Source: Fragilaria radians
Taxonomy: Eukaryota > Bacillariophyta > Fragilariophyceae > Fragilariales > Fragilariaceae
Direction: 5' to 3'
DNA: 22,607 nucleotides
Assembly (NCBI GenBank): GCA_900642245.1
Contig: CAAAJI010000756.1
Coordinates: 1-22,607, forward strand
Positions 6,784-15,015 of the stretch are shown one piece after another; the stretch's first letter is position 1, and every line of letters begins with the position of its first letter. Position numbers and translations under genes: made by a program. The notes below the pieces were generated by a model that was not told the DNA's origin, made no database searches, and saw nothing but the letters and a program-made list of their open reading frames with translations.

Positions 6784-7602
6784 TCACTTCTGACAGGCCG
6801 GACAGTAGAAGGTAGACCGCCCGCCCTGCACGATCCGCTTCACCGTCCCGGCGCACCCGCCGCGGCACGGCGCACCCTCACGTCCATAGACATCGAACGT
6901 CTTGGAGAAATAGCCGAGCTCGCCATCGGGCGCCGCGAAATCGCGCAAGCTCGACCCGCCCGCCGCAATCGCTTCCTCGAGCACCTCGGGGATGCCGATC
7001 GCGAGCGCCTCCAGCCTCGCCCGGCTGACCCGCCCGGCCTCCTTTTTGGGATTGATCCGCGCACGGAACAGCGCCTCGCACACATAGATATTGCCAAGCC
7101 CGGCGATGATCCTCTGGTCGAGCAGCATCAACTTGATCGACGCGGTCCGTCCCGCCAGCCTCGTCTTGAGCCACTTAGCGTCCAGTGCCCCGCCGAGTGG
7201 CTCTGGACCCAGGTCCTTGAACCCGGGCCAATCGGCAAGCGCCTCCGTCGGGGCCAAATCGACCGAGCCGAACCGCCGCGGATCGTTGAGCGCAAGCACC
7301 CTCCCCTCATCTGTCTCGATCAGCAAATGATCGTGGGCGCCAATGTCCAGGGGGTCGATCCGCCATCGTCCCGACATGCCGAGGTGGAAGATCATCGTGT
7401 CGCCGCGGTCGGTCGCGATCAGCCCGTATTTCGCGCGCCGGGACAGCCCGGTGACCAGCGCCCCCGTCAACCGCTGGCCGAGATCCTCCGGGAACGCCCG
7501 CCGCAGGTCCGCCCGCCGCATCGTCACCCGCACGATGCGCCGGCCATCGAGCACCTGCTCGAGTCCGCGGACGGTCGTTTCGACTTCGGGTAGCTCCGGC
7601 AT
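6784..7602 (-). CDS. mutM: Formamidopyrimidine-DNA glycosylase (Fpg/MutM)
   Basis: MutM excises oxidised purines such as 8-oxoguanine from DNA and cuts the abasic site by beta/delta elimination. The 272-residue product begins MPELPEVETT, giving the catalytic N-terminal proline and adjacent glutamate after Met removal. It also has the conserved lysine in RRAKYG (K58), a helix-two-turn-helix segment GLGNIYVCEALFRARINP, and a C-terminal zinc finger. The finger cysteines are at 246, 250, 267 and 270, so the first pair is spaced C-x3-C, whereas CxxC or a longer spacer is what I recall for the family. The start at 7602 is forced by the catalytic proline, although the purine-rich AAGG abuts the ATG directly and is too close to be a normal ribosome site. 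The gene is divergent from ubiE across 47 bp. Confidence 0.97.
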   Translation of the reverse strand: MPELPEVETTVRGLEQVLDGRRIVRVTMRRADLRRAFPEDLGQRLTGALVTGLSRRAKYGLIATDRGDTMIFHLGMSGRWRIDPLDIGAHDHLLIETDEGRVLALNDPRRFGSVDLAPTEALADWPGFKDLGPEPLGGALDAKWLKTRLAGRTASIKLMLLDQRIIAGLGNIYVCEALFRARINPKKEAGRVSRARLEALAIGIPEVLEEAIAAGGSSLRDFAAPDGELGYFSKTFDVYGREGAPCRGGCAGTVKRIVQGGRSTFYCPACQK

Positions 7603-7649
7603 CCTTGCGGCTATGGCAAGGAGCACGCTTCCCCGCTAGAGCCGCGCCC
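7603..7649. promoter_or_regulatory. mutM-ubiE divergent intergenic region
   Basis: Only 47 bp separate the two divergent starts, so any promoters must overlap the gap or the mutM coding region. CCTTGC at 7603-7608 and GCAAGG at 7616-7621 form a 6-bp inverted repeat directly next to the mutM start. I see no clear -35/-10 pairs. Confidence 0.4.
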
Positions 7650-8393
7650 ATGAGCGATACCAAGAGCGAACAGGTCAATTTCGGCGACCGATTGGTCACC
7701 CCGCAAGAAAAAACCGAGCGTGTCGGTGCGGTCTTCTCGTCGGTCGCGCGGCGCTACGACGTGATGAACGACCTCATGTCGGGCGGAATGCACCGCTTGT
7801 GGAAGGAACGCTTCGTCGCCCGCGTCAAACCCCGCGCCGGTGAACGCATTCTCGACATGGCCGGCGGCACCGGCGACATCGCCTTCCGAATGGCCAAGCG
7901 CGGCGCCCTCGTTACCGTCAGCGACATCAACGTCGACATGCTCGCCGTCGGCCAGGACCGCGCCGCAAAACGCGCCATCGAGGGCCTCACCTGGAAACAG
8001 GAAAACGCCGAGCAGTTGAGCTTCGCCGACAACAGTTTCGACGCCTACACCATCGCCTTCGGCATCCGGAACGTCACCGATATTCCCTCGGCGCTGAAGG
8101 ACGCGCACCGGGTCCTCAAGCGCGGCGGGCGCTTTTTCTGCCTCGAATTCTCGACCAGCGAATGGCCCGGCTTCGGCAAGCTGTACGAGCGCTATTCCGA
8201 CGCGGTCATCCCGCGCATCGGCAAGGCGGTCGCGGGCGACGAGGAAAGCTATCGCTATCTGGTCGAATCGATCCGCCGCTTCCCCAAGCCCGACGCCTTC
8301 CGCGCCATGATCGCCGACGCCGGCTTCGCCCAGGCCCGGGTCGAGCCGATGCTCGGCGGCCTGGTCTGCATCTGGAGCGGGTGGAAGATTTGA
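7650..8393 (+). CDS. ubiE: Ubiquinone/menaquinone biosynthesis C-methyltransferase UbiE
   Basis: UbiE is an S-adenosylmethionine-dependent methyltransferase that adds the C-methyl group to the quinone ring during ubiquinone synthesis (and menaquinone synthesis where present). The 247-residue product has the expected motifs: VFSSVARRYDVMNDLMSGG near the N-terminus, SAM motif I ILDMAGGTGDIAFRMA at about residues 67-82, and AFGIRNVTDI followed by ALKDAHRVLKRGG. The C-terminal part includes ESYRYLVESIRRFP. The frame is open upstream, but ATG 7650 gives the usual N-terminus. The TGA overlaps the TTG start of ubiB, so the two quinone genes are coupled. The divergent neighbour is mutM. Confidence 0.96.
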   Translation: MSDTKSEQVNFGDRLVTPQEKTERVGAVFSSVARRYDVMNDLMSGGMHRLWKERFVARVKPRAGERILDMAGGTGDIAFRMAKRGALVTVSDINVDMLAVGQDRAAKRAIEGLTWKQENAEQLSFADNSFDAYTIAFGIRNVTDIPSALKDAHRVLKRGGRFFCLEFSTSEWPGFGKLYERYSDAVIPRIGKAVAGDEESYRYLVESIRRFPKPDAFRAMIADAGFAQARVEPMLGGLVCIWSGWKI

Positions 8394-9922
8394 CGACCTC
8401 GGTCACTCACCTCTTCCGCCTCCTCAAATGGGGGCGAACGCTGGCGCGGCACGGCGCCCTCCAGGGCATCGAACGTGATGCGCTGACGCCGCCCAATGTC
8501 CGCCGCCTGGTCCGCGTCGCGCGCTTCGGCCTGCGCATGCCGGCCACACCAGATTATGCCACCGCGCTGCAGGCGATCGGCCCCGCGGCGATCAAGCTCG
8601 GCCAGGCGCTCGCGACCCGTCCAGATCTGATCGGCCTCGCCGCCGCCGACAACCTTCGCCAGCTTCAGGACGACCTCCCCCCCGAGCCGTTCGACCGCAT
8701 CAAGCCGGCGATCGAAACCGCGCTGGGCGGTCCGGTCGAGCTGTTCTTTTCCTCAATCGACCCAATCCCGGTCGGCGCCGCCTCGATCGCCCAGGTCCAC
8801 CGCGCCGTCACCACCGAAGGCCGCGACGTCGCGATCAAGGTCCTCCGCCCCGGCATCGAGGAGGAATTCGACCGCGCCATCGAAACCTACGAATGGGCCG
8901 CCGCCCATGTCGAGCTATTGGGCGGCGAGGCCGAACGCCTGCGTCCGCGCCTGGTCATCGCCTACTTCCGCCAATGGGTCCGCCGCGAACTCGACCTTAC
9001 CCGCGAAGCCGCCTCCGCCTCCGAGCTCAAGCAGAACATGATCGCCGAGCCCGGCTTCTATATTCCGGAGATCGACTGGCGCCGCACGGCGCGCCGCGTC
9101 CTGACGCTCGAATGGCTCGATGGCATCAAGCTGACCAACCGGGACGCCCTGATCGCCGCCGGTCACGACCCTAAGGAGCTCGCCGCGATCCTCGTCCGGG
9201 GCTTCCTCCGCCAGGCGGTGATCGACGGCTATTTCCACGCCGATCTCCATCAGGGCAATTTGTTCGCCATGCCCAACGGGCAGCTCGCCGCGATCGATTT
9301 CGGGATCATGGGCCGGATCAACCGCAAGGCGCGCATGTGGCTGGCCGAAATCCTCTACGGCCTGATCACCGGCAATTACGAACGCGTCGCGCAAATCCAT
9401 TTCGAGGCGCAATACGTGCCCTCGCATCACGACGTCGCCGAATTCGCGACCGCGCTCCGAGCCGTCGGCGAGCCGATCCGCGGGCTTCCGGTCAAGGAGA
9501 TCAGCGTCAGCCGGATGCTCGAGAACCTCTTCTCGATCACCCGCGATTTCGACATGCAGACCCAGCCCCATTTGCTGCTCCTGCAAAAGACCATGGTGAT
9601 GGAGGAGGGCGTGGCCACCGCGCTCGATCCCGACATCAACATGTGGGAAACCGCCGAGCCGTTCCTCAAGGACTGGCTGCGCTCCGAGCTTGGCCCCGAG
9701 GCCTATTACGCCGACCGCATCGTGGACACCGTCCGCGCCTTCAAACTGCTGCCCGGCCTCATTCGCAAGATCGACGCCAGCTACCCCGACCCCGGTGCCG
9801 CACCACCACCGCCGCCGCTGACCGAAGTCACCCTGATCCAACGCCCGCGCTGGCTCGGTTACCTGGCAACGGCGGTCCTCGCGGGTGCAACCGGTGCGGC
9901 AATTGTTGCGTTGATCAGCTAA
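8390..9922 (+). CDS. ubiB: UbiB-family ubiquinone biosynthesis protein (atypical kinase/ATPase)
   Basis: UbiB is a membrane-bound protein-kinase-like ATPase required for ubiquinone synthesis. From TTG 8390 the product has 510 residues. It carries the family KxGQ motif (IKLGQ, K69 to Q72), the ExD region (RRELDLTREAASA), the catalytic-type loop HADLHQGN at 283-290, and DFG at 303-305. A hydrophobic segment at the extreme C-terminus (WLGYLATAVLAGATGAAIVA) is the expected membrane anchor. The frame is open well upstream within ubiE. TTG 8390 is chosen because it overlaps the ubiE stop (TTGA) and places the family N-terminus THLFRLLKWGRTLARHG next to it; GTG 8381 is an alternative. A run of seven C at 8677-8683 does not disturb the frame. 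Confidence 0.94.
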   Translation: MTTSVTHLFRLLKWGRTLARHGALQGIERDALTPPNVRRLVRVARFGLRMPATPDYATALQAIGPAAIKLGQALATRPDLIGLAAADNLRQLQDDLPPEPFDRIKPAIETALGGPVELFFSSIDPIPVGAASIAQVHRAVTTEGRDVAIKVLRPGIEEEFDRAIETYEWAAAHVELLGGEAERLRPRLVIAYFRQWVRRELDLTREAASASELKQNMIAEPGFYIPEIDWRRTARRVLTLEWLDGIKLTNRDALIAAGHDPKELAAILVRGFLRQAVIDGYFHADLHQGNLFAMPNGQLAAIDFGIMGRINRKARMWLAEILYGLITGNYERVAQIHFEAQYVPSHHDVAEFATALRAVGEPIRGLPVKEISVSRMLENLFSITRDFDMQTQPHLLLLQKTMVMEEGVATALDPDINMWETAEPFLKDWLRSELGPEAYYADRIVDTVRAFKLLPGLIRKIDASYPDPGAAPPPPPLTEVTLIQRPRWLGYLATAVLAGATGAAIVALIS

Positions 9923-9963
9923 CCCTATCCCCCGTGACCGCCTTCCTGTAGGGGCCTTCGCAT

Positions 9964-11715
9964 ATGCAACATCCCAATCTTCATCCGTCGCTTGCCGCGA
10001 CGCTCGCCGCGCGTTCCTACGACACGCTTACCGAAGTCCAGTCCGCGGTCATCGCCGACGAAGCGCAGGGCCGCGACATGATCGTCTCGGCCAAGACCGG
10101 CTCTGGCAAAACCGTCGCCTTCGGCCTCGCCTTCGCCCCGCAATTGATGGACGGCGAGCGCATCGCCTGGACCCGCGAACCCTTGGCTTTGGTGGTCGCG
10201 CCAACGCGCGAGCTCGCGATCCAGGTTTCGAAGGAGCTCGAGTGGCTCTATTCCACCGCCGGTGCCCGCGTCGTCACCTGCGTCGGCGGAATGGACCCGA
10301 TGAAGGAACGCCGCGCCCTCAACGGCGGAGTCCACATCGTCGTCGGCACGCCGGGCCGTCTCCGCGACCATCTCGAACGTGGCGCGCTCGACCTCTCTCA
10401 TCTCAAGGTCGCGGTGCTCGACGAGGCCGACGAGATGCTCGACATGGGGTTTCGCGAAGAGCTCGAGGAAATCCTCGACGCCACCCCGCCCGAACGCCGC
10501 ACTCTCTTGTTCTCCGCCACCATGCCGCGCCCGATCGTCGCACTCGCCAAGCGTTACCAGAAGGACGCGCTTCGAATCGAGACGTTGGGCGACAAGCAGG
10601 GCCACGTCGACATCGCCTATCAGGCGGTAACCGTCGCCCCGGTCGATATCGAACATGCCGTCGTCAATTTGCTCCGCTTCCACGACGCCGAGACCGCAAT
10701 CCTGTTCTGCGCCACCCGCGACGCCGTCCGCCGCCTCGACGCCAGCCTGACCGAGCGCGGCTTCAAGGCGGTCGCACTGTCGGGCGAGCATAGCCAGAAC
10801 GAGCGCAACGCCGCGCTTCAGGCGCTACGCGACAAGCGAGCCCGGGTCTGCGTCGCGACCGACGTCGCCGCGCGCGGACTCGACCTTCCGTCGGTCAGCC
10901 TGGTCGTCCACGTCGAGCTTCCGCGCGATGCCGAGGCCTTGCAGCACCGCTCGGGCCGCACCGGCCGCGCCGGGCGCAAGGGCACCGCCGTGCTGATCGT
11001 CCCGCACAAGGCCCGCCGCCGGGTCGAGATGATGCTCAAGAATGCGCGCATCGACACCGAGTGGATGCCGGCGCCTACCGCCGACGACATTCGCGCCAAG
11101 GATCGCGACCGCCTGTTCGCCCAGCTCGCCATGCCTGCCGACCCCGAAGACGACGATCTCGAGCTCGCCCGTCAGCTGACCGAGGCCCTGACTCCCGAAG
11201 CGATGGCAATGGCGCTGGCCAAGGCGCTCAAGAGTGACCTTCCCGCTGCCGAGGACATCCTTCCGGCCGGCGCCCGGCCCGAGCGCGGCGAGGATTCCGG
11301 CCCGCGCCAGGGCTTCGACGATTCGACCTGGTTCCGGTTGAACGCCGGCCGCCGCCATAATGCCGACCCGCGCTGGCTGCTGCCGTTGATCTGCCGCTAC
11401 GGCCATGTTGGGCGCAACGACATCGGCGCGATCCGCATCGCTGCCAGCGACAGCTATTTCGAAGTCACCAAGCGCGCGACGCCCGGCTTTCAGGCGGCCT
11501 TGCGCCGCGCCGTCATCGCGCCCGAGGATCAGGGCCTGATCATCGAGCAGGCGCAAAATCCGGGCGAGGCCCCGCCAAGCCACCACAATCGCCCGACCCT
11601 GGCCCCGCGCCCGCGTCCGCAAAACGCAGCCGCGCCCCAGGGGCGACCGCCCCGTCCTCCGCAAGGCCAGAATCGCCCCAAGCCGACCGCTCACCTCAAG
11701 CGCAAGAAGTACTGA
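9964..11715 (+). CDS. DEAD-box RNA helicase with DbpA-like RNA-binding domain
   Basis: This is an ATP-dependent RNA helicase of the DEAD-box family, likely in ribosome assembly or RNA turnover. The 583-residue protein shows a Q-motif region (LTEVQ, about 22-26), motif I AKTGSGKT at 43-50, motif Ia PTRELA, motif II DEAD at 153-156, motif III SAT at 184-186 and motif VI HRSGRTGR at 328-335. After the helicase core, about residues 454-520 (TWFRLNAGRRHNADPRWLLP and on) resemble the DbpA RNA-binding domain that in DbpA and CsdA/DeaD recognises structured RNA. The end is a Pro/Arg/Lys-rich tail, probably disordered. Which paralogue it is (DeaD, DbpA or other) cannot be decided, so no symbol is given. 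ATG 9964 has AGGGG about ten bases upstream. It follows ubiB by 41 bp. Confidence 0.93.
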   Translation: MQHPNLHPSLAATLAARSYDTLTEVQSAVIADEAQGRDMIVSAKTGSGKTVAFGLAFAPQLMDGERIAWTREPLALVVAPTRELAIQVSKELEWLYSTAGARVVTCVGGMDPMKERRALNGGVHIVVGTPGRLRDHLERGALDLSHLKVAVLDEADEMLDMGFREELEEILDATPPERRTLLFSATMPRPIVALAKRYQKDALRIETLGDKQGHVDIAYQAVTVAPVDIEHAVVNLLRFHDAETAILFCATRDAVRRLDASLTERGFKAVALSGEHSQNERNAALQALRDKRARVCVATDVAARGLDLPSVSLVVHVELPRDAEALQHRSGRTGRAGRKGTAVLIVPHKARRRVEMMLKNARIDTEWMPAPTADDIRAKDRDRLFAQLAMPADPEDDDLELARQLTEALTPEAMAMALAKALKSDLPAAEDILPAGARPERGEDSGPRQGFDDSTWFRLNAGRRHNADPRWLLPLICRYGHVGRNDIGAIRIAASDSYFEVTKRATPGFQAALRRAVIAPEDQGLIIEQAQNPGEAPPSHHNRPTLAPRPRPQNAAAPQGRPPRPPQGQNRPKPTAHLKRKKY

Positions 11716-11830
11716 ACGAGCCACGCGATTGGTCCGCTTTGGCGGTACGATCAACGCGCGATTAACCGCAATTTGCGAATGACAGACCCGACGCCCGGGC
11801 AGCTTCTGCGGGCCCAGGGGAAGTCGCACC

Positions 11831-12210
11831 ATGTCCTTCATAATCGTCGCCGAAGATGATCCGGTTTTCCGCGGCCTGCTGACCAAGACGCTTGAGGACG
11901 CAGGGCATGTCGTCGGCGCCGTTGGTGACGGCCAGGCGGCCATAAGGGCCATCGCACTCAAGCGGCCGGACCTCGCCATACTCGACATGGGCATGCCCAA
12001 TGGATCGGGAGTCGATGCCGTTCGCCAGCTGCGGATAAGCGCAGCCGATCACGGATTGCCGGTAATCATGCTGACGGCCCGCACGAGCAGCAAGGATGCC
12101 GACTCGCCTATCGCGCCGGGGCCGACGATTATCTTTCAAAGCCGCTCGACCCCGATCTTCTCCTGGCCTGCATCGATCGCCAGCTGAGCGGCCGCAAGCG
12201 GGCTTTCTAG
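11831..12210 (+). pseudogene. Single-domain response regulator, frameshifted near codon 90
   Basis: A stand-alone receiver (REC) domain protein of a two-component pathway. The first 90 or so codons are a good receiver: acidic pocket E8-D9-D10, phospho-acceptor D52 in AILDMGMPNGSG, and T82 in MLTAR. ATG 11831 has GGGGAAG seven bases upstream. After about 12100 the original frame turns into unrelated sequence and stops at 12187. The -1 frame from 12106 instead reads AYRAGADDYLSKPLDPD, exactly the expected end of a receiver with its conserved Lys-Pro (codon at 12139), and stops at 12210. One base appears to be missing between about 12090 and 12106. I see no slippery heptamer for programmed frameshifting. 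It is either a real mutation or a sequence error. A hybrid kinase follows. Confidence 0.85.
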
Positions 12211-12279
12211 TGATGCACCACAGCCGGATCGAGGCACAAAGGGTCGCGAGCGGCACCTCCGCTTCCGGCACTTGCGCTG

Positions 12280-14760
12280 GTGCCGGTAGCGATCGGGCTC
12301 ACGACCCTGTTCGGCTGGGCCGCGGGCCTCGAAGTGCTGACCAGCATCCGTCCCGGCCTGACGGCGATGAACCCAATGACCGCAGTGGGCCTGGTGGGGG
12401 CCGGCCTGACTTCAATCTTGCACGCGCGCGGCCGATCGCGGGGTGCCCGGCCGCTGTCTTTTGTCCTCATGTGCATCGGCGCGGCCAAGCTGCTCGAAGC
12501 TGCCCTGGGCTGGCACGCGATCGACAATCTGCTCTTCGCCGGCAGCATGAGCGCCCAGGTCTTCGGACCGGGACGGATGGCACCCAATACCGCCGGCGCG
12601 TTCGTCCTGCTCGGCCTCGCAGGCCTCCTGCTCGGGCGGAGCACGCGCTTCTGTATCACCTCGCAACTCCTGTCGGCCTGCGTCGCACTGATCGCCCTGT
12701 TCGCGCTTGTCGGCTACATGTTCGGCGTCGCCCCTTTGCACAGCTTTTCGGCGCTTCGTCCGATGGCGGTCCATACCGCGGTCGGCATGTTCATCAGCGC
12801 GATCTGCCTGGCCGGCGTCGAACGCTGTGGAGTCGGTGGGATCCTGAGGGACGGCGGACCGGCGGGAGCAATGGCGCGCACCGTGCTTCCGATCGCCGTC
12901 CTGATCCCGATTGCAATAGGCGGAGCCCGGCTGTGGGGCGAGCGGGCGGGGCTCTATGGAACCGAGCTCGGAGTCTCGATCCAGGTCGTCGCCAATGTCA
13001 CGCTGACGTGTGGCCTGCTAGCCTTCGCCATCTTCATGATCAATCGCAGCGACAAGGCGCGGCTCGAGCGGGTAGCAGCACTCCGGCGCAGCCAAAGGTT
13101 CGCCCAGGTAGGCCACGTCCAGTGGAGCGAGCCGGATCCAAGGCCGATGTGGTCCGAGGAAGCCTTCCGGATCCACGGCCTGAGCGCCGACGCCAGGGTA
13201 CCGACCATGCTGGAATGGCCACAACTGATCCATCGCGACGATCGCGACGGATTTCGCAACTATCTCGGGACCGCCCGCCTGACCGGCATCGAAACCGAGT
13301 GGCGGGGGCGCATCGTCCGTCCCGACGGCGAAGTTCGCCAGGTGCGGGTGCATCTCGCGGCCGACAAGAATCAAGGCGACAGCGACCCCTCCCTGTTCGG
13401 AATCGTCTCCGATGTGACCGACCTAGAGCAGGCCCGCCGCCAGGCCGAAGACGCGACCCGCGCCAAGGCGGCGTTTCTCGCCAACATGAGCCACGAAATC
13501 CGGACGCCGCTCAACGGCGTGCTCGGTTTCTCCGAGCTTCTGATGACCGCCGATCTCGACGATGAAGACCATGCCCACGCCAGCCTGGTGCACCAGTCGG
13601 CTGCCGCGTTGCTGCACCTGTTGAACGGCATTCTCGACTTCTCGAAGATCGAGGCGGGTTCGATGGATATCTCTCCCGAGCCGACCCGCCTTCCGAAACT
13701 GCTGCAGGACTGCGTCGCCTTGGTCGAGCCCGCCGCCCGCGCCAAAGGCATCGCAATCTTCCTCCACGTTCATGACAATGTTCCGCCCTGTGCATCGATC
13801 GACGGCCTGAGGCTGAGGCAGATTGCCCTCAACCTCCTCGGGAATGCCGTCAAATTTACCGAACAGGGCTTCGTGGCGCTGGAAGCGCGTCGATCCGAGC
13901 GCGAAGGCCAGGACCATCTGGTGGTCGAGATCCACGACACCGGAGTGGGGATCCCGGCGGACCGCCAGCAAGCGATTTTCGGGGAATTCGTCCAGGCCGA
14001 TGCTGCCGTAACGCAGCGCTTCGGCGGCACCGGCCTTGGCCTCAGTATCAGCCGGCGCCTGGCAGAATTGCTCGGAGGATCGCTGACTCTGGAAAGCGAG
14101 CCGGGCCGCGGAACCAGGGTCGAACTTAACCTCCCGATCGAGGTGGCGAGCAAGGCCCCAGGTGCCGCCGAGCCTGCGACACCCGAAACGCAATTGACTC
14201 CCGCCCATATCCTCCTCGTCGAGGACGATGAGCTGAACCAGCGACTTGCGACCACGATCCTCAACAAGCTGGGGCACCGGGTCGAGCTTGCCGTCGATGG
14301 AGTGGAAGCAGTGGACTCGATGCGCAGCTTCGAACGCGGCGAGCGCGCGTTCGACCTGATATTCATGGATATCCAGCTGCCCCGCCTCGACGGCCTCGAC
14401 GCCACGCGCCAGATTCGGGACCTCGGCCCGCGCGCAAAAAACATTCCGATCGTCGGCCTCTCGGCCAACGCCTACGCAAGCGATGTGGCCGCCTGCCTTG
14501 ACGCCGGGATGAACGATCATCTTCCCAAACCCTTCAGTATCGACAGCCTGTCGCGGGCGATTGGCCGCTGGTCCAGGGGGGGACGTGAAACGGGCCGGAT
14601 CCGGCGTCAGCCCGGAAGCGGTGACAAGCCTGATGCCGATGTTCGTCGCGCAATGTCAGCACACCGCGACCATGCTGGCCGAGCTGGAACGAGCCATGGA
14701 CGACGGCCCCTGCGCACGTCTAGCCGACCTCGTATCGCAGGTCGGGCAAGCTGCGCATAA
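12280..14760 (+). CDS. Membrane hybrid histidine kinase (PAS-HisKA-HATPase-REC), 3' end out of frame with Hpt
   Basis: A sensor kinase with an uncommon multi-pass membrane N-terminus (about residues 1-255, with several hydrophobic segments from VAIGLTTLFGWAAGLEVL to VANVTLTCGLLAFAIFMI). A PAS domain follows (about 270-375), then HisKA with phosphorylatable H405 in ANMSHEIRTPLNG, an HATPase domain with N box NLLGNAVKF, G1 DTGVGIP and G2 GGTGLGLS (about 582-589), and a receiver with D697 in FMDIQLPRLDG and KPF near its end. After about residue 768 the sequence becomes Arg-rich and unlike any domain, because the frame shifts at a G7 run (14576-14582). The true continuation is the Hpt domain in the +1 frame. 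The GTG 12280 start has no ribosome site and cuts into the first membrane segment, and the same frame reads hydrophobic residues further upstream, so the 5' end may also be damaged. Its ligand is unknown. Confidence 0.8.
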   Translation: MPVAIGLTTLFGWAAGLEVLTSIRPGLTAMNPMTAVGLVGAGLTSILHARGRSRGARPLSFVLMCIGAAKLLEAALGWHAIDNLLFAGSMSAQVFGPGRMAPNTAGAFVLLGLAGLLLGRSTRFCITSQLLSACVALIALFALVGYMFGVAPLHSFSALRPMAVHTAVGMFISAICLAGVERCGVGGILRDGGPAGAMARTVLPIAVLIPIAIGGARLWGERAGLYGTELGVSIQVVANVTLTCGLLAFAIFMINRSDKARLERVAALRRSQRFAQVGHVQWSEPDPRPMWSEEAFRIHGLSADARVPTMLEWPQLIHRDDRDGFRNYLGTARLTGIETEWRGRIVRPDGEVRQVRVHLAADKNQGDSDPSLFGIVSDVTDLEQARRQAEDATRAKAAFLANMSHEIRTPLNGVLGFSELLMTADLDDEDHAHASLVHQSAAALLHLLNGILDFSKIEAGSMDISPEPTRLPKLLQDCVALVEPAARAKGIAIFLHVHDNVPPCASIDGLRLRQIALNLLGNAVKFTEQGFVALEARRSEREGQDHLVVEIHDTGVGIPADRQQAIFGEFVQADAAVTQRFGGTGLGLSISRRLAELLGGSLTLESEPGRGTRVELNLPIEVASKAPGAAEPATPETQLTPAHILLVEDDELNQRLATTILNKLGHRVELAVDGVEAVDSMRSFERGERAFDLIFMDIQLPRLDGLDATRQIRDLGPRAKNIPIVGLSANAYASDVAACLDAGMNDHLPKPFSIDSLSRAIGRWSRGGRETGRIRRQPGSGDKPDADVRRAMSAHRDHAGRAGTSHGRRPLRTSSRPRIAGRASCA

Positions 14761-14923
14761 ATTGGCGGGGACTGCTGCAAGTTTTGGCCATGCGGAGCTG
14801 GGCCGGGCGGCGGCGGAGGCGGACGGGATACTGGCGGCGTTCGATGGCACTGCGGATCTTGCCCCACTACGCGCCTCGGTCGGCGTTCTCGGCCTCGAAC
14901 TCGCCCAGGCCACCGCGAATTGA
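14561..14923 (+). CDS. Hpt phosphotransfer domain, probably the C-terminus of the preceding hybrid kinase
   Basis: This frame encodes a histidine-containing phosphotransfer (Hpt) domain of about 100 residues. It has an amphipathic helix (MFVAQCQHTATMLAELERAM) and the Hpt signature AHKLAGTAASFGHAELG, whose His would receive phosphate from the kinase receiver and pass it to a response regulator. The frame is offset by +1 from the kinase and overlaps its last 200 bases. Removing one G from the run at 14576-14582 would join them into one protein of about 880 residues ending at 14923. As a separate gene its start is poor: TTG 14561 has no ribosome site, GTG 14585 has a G-run only two bases away, and ATG 14633 is a third option. 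A fused origin is more likely. The true start is uncertain. Confidence 0.65.
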   Translation: MAAGPGGDVKRAGSGVSPEAVTSLMPMFVAQCQHTATMLAELERAMDDGPCARLADLVSQVGQAAHKLAGTAASFGHAELGRAAAEADGILAAFDGTADLAPLRASVGVLGLELAQATAN

Positions 14924-15015
14924 CCTGATCCCCGCAACATATCCGCGATCACTTGCGGGCATCGACAACGGACGGCAAAAGCTGGCATTCGTCCTGTTCG
15001 ACCAGGAGACGACCA

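Noticed and set aside
12085..12110. Programmed -1 frameshift in the response regulator
   Set aside because: There is no slippery heptamer or obvious downstream structure, so a single-base loss or a sequence error is the simpler reading.
12096..13565. 489-codon forward frame overlapping the kinase N-terminal half
   Set aside because: Composition is Arg/Pro-rich without hydrophobic segments or domains, whereas the overlapping kinase frame has clear membrane, PAS and HisKA segments.
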